Below, piece by piece: positions 20,346 to 22,984 of a DNA stretch of 22,984 bases. Within the stretch, counting starts at the first letter, position 1; each line of letters begins with the position of its first letter. Made by a program: the position numbers and the translations under genes. Source of the DNA: an uncultured Eubacteriales bacterium (lineage in GTDB: Bacteria > Bacillota > Clostridia > Christensenellales > UBA1242); contig CAJKVX010000008.1 of the NCBI GenBank assembly GCA_905203455.1, positions 1-22,984 of the forward strand, read 5' to 3'. The notes under the pieces were generated by a model. The model searched no databases. It was not told where the DNA came from and saw nothing but the letters and a program-made list of their open reading frames with translations.

Positions 20346-21155
20346 ATGCAAGATAATTATTTAAAAATTATTTTAGAAACAACTTTGCTTACCATTTATT
20401 ACATTGTGGTGTTCTTTTTCTTTGCGTTGGTTTCAATCAGTTTGCTTGCACCTCAGTGGTTGATTGGAGCATATGACGCCATGGGGTTAGACAGGGCGAA
20501 GGCGTATATGTATGAACGGGTTTACAATAAAACCGAAAAGAATGAAGATTTATATAATGTTATTGAAGTTTACATTCAAACTGAAAACTACAATAAAATT
20601 ATAAAATACATAAATGTGATGCAAAATAAATCAAATTATGAATCGTTTTGCGAACTTGTTGATAACAGAAACACTGCTAATGTTAGTAAAGAGTTTTATG
20701 TTTATGTTTGTGATTATGATGCATATTTAAAAAACCAATATGTTTTAAGTTTATATAACAGCGGAAGAAAAGATAGGGCAAAAGAGGTTGCTTTTGAAGG
20801 ACTTATTGGAAACTCTAACCTTTATGCTTGGGAGTTTGGGGCTTATGTTGATTGTGTTATGTCAGACGATACACTTGAAAGTGATGAAAAGAAGGCTACG
20901 CTAGCAGCCATTTACGACACAACAATTAACAACTTTACAATTCAAGAATGGATAAATAATAATCTTGATATGATTGAAGACCCTGACAGCAAAGAGGGGT
21001 TTGAAAGGCTTGAAAGTTTGCATCAAATTATTGTTATTATGTCAACTAACAAAATTTTAGCCGAAGCAAAAGATGACACCACTTTGGCAGGTATCCTTAT
21101 AAGCAGCATTGAAGCATATATGCAAGATTATAACGAAACTCTTGCCTTATTGTAA
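20346..21155 (+). CDS. Membrane-anchored helical-repeat protein, unknown function
   Basis: A 269-residue protein with one N-terminal membrane segment (about 11-34) and then about 230 residues of acidic, all-helical sequence. Paired helices such as NEDLYNVIEVYIQTENYNKI suggest tetratricopeptide-like or similar helical repeats, though no strict TPR consensus is seen. With only polar, non-positive residues before the membrane segment, its orientation is unclear. It starts one base after rpiB, using GGGGA as a ribosome-binding site, so it is the third gene of the ywlE-rpiB operon. Helical repeats would suit protein binding. I do not recognise the family. Confidence 0.8.
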   Translation: MQDNYLKIILETTLLTIYYIVVFFFFALVSISLLAPQWLIGAYDAMGLDRAKAYMYERVYNKTEKNEDLYNVIEVYIQTENYNKIIKYINVMQNKSNYESFCELVDNRNTANVSKEFYVYVCDYDAYLKNQYVLSLYNSGRKDRAKEVAFEGLIGNSNLYAWEFGAYVDCVMSDDTLESDEKKATLAAIYDTTINNFTIQEWINNNLDMIEDPDSKEGFERLESLHQIIVIMSTNKILAEAKDDTTLAGILISSIEAYMQDYNETLALL

Positions 21156-21353
21156 GGTAGTAATGAAATAAAAAACCTAATGCAAAGGTAAAGTTAAAAA
21201 ATAGTTTAAGAAATTTAAAGTTTGTAATTTTATTAGTTAAGTATTAATTGGTAAGAAAATAATAACCCTTAGTGGTAATCAGTTTGGGATTTAGTTGAGT
21301 TTTTTGGCTTTATAAAACATATGAAGGAAAATGAAAAAACAATAAAGTAAATT

Positions 21354-21377
21354 AAAAAGCCTCAAATGAGGCTTTTT
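21354..21377. terminator. Bidirectional terminator between the ywlE operon and glyQS
   Basis: AAAAAGCCTCA (21354-21364) pairs with TGAGGCTTTTT (21367-21377). The flanking A and T runs serve both convergent transcripts. The 200 bases before it hold no gene or other clear element. Confidence 0.88.
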
Positions 21378-21424
21378 GTTATGATTTTTACCTTGAATTT
21401 TATTAGATTTGCAGTTTTTATTGT

Positions 21425-22804
21425 TTAGAATTTAATTTTTTCATTAACAAAATTTTCAATTTCATCAATTTTAATTCTTATTTGTTGCATTGTGTCTCTG
21501 TCTCTAAGGGTGACAGTGTTGTTTTCAAGTGTTTCAAAATCAATTGTTATGCAAAATGGTGTTCCAATTTGGTCTTGCCTGCGGTATCTTTTTCCAATTG
21601 AGCCCGCTTCATCGTAAGTGCACATAAAAGATTTTTTAAGTTTAACATAAATTTCTTTGGCTTTATCTGAAATATTTTTTTGAAGTGGCAAAACTGCAAC
21701 TTTGATTGGAGCAAGGGCAGGAATAAACTTCATTACAATTCGTGAGTCATTTTCAAGTTGCTCTTCAAAATATGCATTACACATAACTGCAAGAAGAAGT
21801 CTGTCACACCCGATTGAATATTCAACAACATTAGGAATATACTTTTCATTTGTTACGGGGTCAGTGTAAAGCATGCTTTTGCCTGAAAACTCTTGATGAC
21901 GAGAAAGGTCATAATTTGTTCGGTTGTGAATTCCGTTAAGTTCATTCCAGCCATGAGGGTAAAGATAAATAATGTCGCAGGCTTCTTTTGCATAGTGAGC
22001 AAGTTTTGTGTGGTCTTTAAAGTTAAGGTCTTCTTTATTAAAGCCAATATCAAGCAAAAACTGCATGGCCTTTTGTTTGTAAAGTTTGTAAAAATCACTT
22101 GCATCTTGTTCTTTGCAGAAAAGTTGATGCTCCATTTGTTCAAATTCAATTGTTCTGAAAATAAAGTTTCCAGGGGTGATTTCGTTTCTAAACGCCTTAC
22201 CAATTTGGGCAATTCCAAACGGAATTTTTGCCCTTGTTGTTCTTGCAACATTTAAAAAGTTAACAAATTCACCTTGGGCGGTTTCTGGCCTTAGGTAAAT
22301 AATGTCTTGACTGTTTTCAGTTACTCCGCGTTTTGTTGAAAACATTAAGTTGAAATTTTTAATTTCAGTGAAATTAGATTTCCCACAAACGGGACATTTA
22401 ATTTGATGCTCTGCAATGTAATCTTGCATTTGTTCTTTTGACATTTTATCAACATCAATGTTAATGTTGTGTTTTTTGTTATAATCTTCTATTAAATTAT
22501 CTGCACGATGGCGAGTTTTGCAGTTTCTGCAATCCATTTTTGGGTCAGTAAAGGAAGAGGTGTGACCACTTGCTTCCCAAACTTTTGGGTTCATTAAAAT
22601 GTCTGCATCAACACCAAAACTGTTATCATTTTCTTGAACAAAGCGTTTCCACCACAGTTTTTTTATGTTGTTTTTAAGTTCAACACCAAGGGGGCCATAA
22701 TCCCAAGTGTTAGCAAGACCATCATAAATATCACTGCCTGGGAAAACAAAACCTGTTGCCTTGCAGTGATTTGCTAGTTTTTCAAGAGTTAAATATTCTT
22801 TCAT
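21425..22804 (-). CDS. glyQS: Glycyl-tRNA synthetase, single-chain alpha2 type
   Basis: This class II aminoacyl-tRNA synthetase attaches glycine to tRNA-Gly. The 459-residue chain opens with the family motif CKATGFVFPGSDIYDGLANTWDYG split by a typical PLG, has motif 2 FRNEITPGNF, REFEQ-like FRTIEFEQME, and motif 3 GCDRLLLAV, followed by a C-terminal anticodon-binding domain (about 360-459). It is the homodimeric type found in many Bacillota, not the GlyQ/GlyS tetramer. A zinc-type CxxC pair (CRNC) and a CPVC pair lie in the insertion domain. The start follows AAGGAG on the minus strand, and the T-box leader lies directly upstream. Confidence 0.96.
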   Translation of the reverse strand: MKEYLTLEKLANHCKATGFVFPGSDIYDGLANTWDYGPLGVELKNNIKKLWWKRFVQENDNSFGVDADILMNPKVWEASGHTSSFTDPKMDCRNCKTRHRADNLIEDYNKKHNINIDVDKMSKEQMQDYIAEHQIKCPVCGKSNFTEIKNFNLMFSTKRGVTENSQDIIYLRPETAQGEFVNFLNVARTTRAKIPFGIAQIGKAFRNEITPGNFIFRTIEFEQMEHQLFCKEQDASDFYKLYKQKAMQFLLDIGFNKEDLNFKDHTKLAHYAKEACDIIYLYPHGWNELNGIHNRTNYDLSRHQEFSGKSMLYTDPVTNEKYIPNVVEYSIGCDRLLLAVMCNAYFEEQLENDSRIVMKFIPALAPIKVAVLPLQKNISDKAKEIYVKLKKSFMCTYDEAGSIGKRYRRQDQIGTPFCITIDFETLENNTVTLRDRDTMQQIRIKIDEIENFVNEKIKF

Positions 22805-22856
22805 AAACTTTCTCCTTTATTATTAGTTTAAATTTTGGTGGGGCATTTGTAAACAA

Positions 22857-22984
22857 ATAAAAAGCCCCTATGCAAAAAATATAGCATAGGGACGAAATTT
22901 GTTATTCCGCGGTTCCACCCTAATTGCAGAAAAAAATCTGCCACTTTAAAGGTTTTTTGTTGCTCGCTAGGTGCCAAATGGGAA
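22857..22984 (-). promoter_or_regulatory. Glycine T-box leader, 3' half, with terminator/antiterminator
   Basis: On the minus strand, the conserved T-box AGGGTGGAACCGCGG lies at 22907-22921. Its UGGA can pair with the UCCA end of uncharged tRNA-Gly (discriminator U73), matching the gene it controls. Downstream, CCCTATGC (22884-22891 on the plus map) pairs with GCATAGGG (22866-22873), followed by CTTTTTATTTG, forming the terminator; the antiterminator uses the T-box region instead. A stem III-like hairpin GCAGA / TCTGC is at 22926-22941. Stem I with the specifier codon lies beyond the window, so the leader is partial here. Uncharged tRNA-Gly would allow read-through and glyQS expression. Confidence 0.95.

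Overview
The window looks like chromosomal DNA from an AT-rich Bacillota, most likely an uncultured gut-type member of Clostridia; the rank is an inference. Supporting signs are a large SRP RNA with an Alu domain, a glycine T-box in front of a one-chain glycyl-tRNA synthetase, SepF, a YwlE-like phosphatase next to RpiB, strong Shine-Dalgarno sites, and many TTGaca-17-TATAAT promoters, often with a TGn extension. TAA is the preferred stop, TGA is used as a stop (recX), and TGG encodes Trp, so the standard bacterial code applies. I see no insertion sequence, prophage, CRISPR array or tRNA gene, and no sharp change in base composition.

Layout. 1-2000: a Lys-rich membrane protein and thioredoxin reductase. 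2128-5498: uracil-DNA glycosylase, a secreted membrane-anchored beta-rich protein and a membrane-anchored HtrA-type serine protease. 5590-6626: acpP, a possible tiny peptide gene, and the SRP RNA on the minus strand. 6627-9044: a CBS-domain protein with a HEPN-like motif, an RlmI-like methyltransferase and an RluA-type pseudouridine synthase. 9436-9885: dUTPase on the minus strand. 10052-11743: overlapping yigZ-recX-acpS. 11807-13662: a strongly promoted coiled-coil membrane protein. 13807-15319: lgt overlapping an AT-hook coiled-coil protein. 15644-17587: groES-groEL on the minus strand. 17606-19069: a SPOR-like membrane protein and sepF. 19201-21377: a 50-residue coiled-coil microprotein, then ywlE-rpiB and a helical membrane protein. 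21425-22984: glycyl-tRNA synthetase on the minus strand with the 3' part of its T-box leader.

Function. Most genes are housekeeping: lipoprotein maturation (lgt), activation of acyl carrier protein (acpS for acpP), protein folding and targeting (groESL, SRP RNA), cell division (sepF), uracil exclusion from DNA (ung, dut), and RNA modification. The less ordinary content is a set of unrecognised coiled-coil, helical or surface proteins placed beside cell-envelope genes, a HEPN-like/CBS protein, a RpiB with altered substrate-site residues coupled to a probable arginine phosphatase, and some unusual starts (TTG groEL, TTG SPOR-like gene, apparently leaderless trxB). I found no clear defence system or other complete novel system; the findings rank the best leads.
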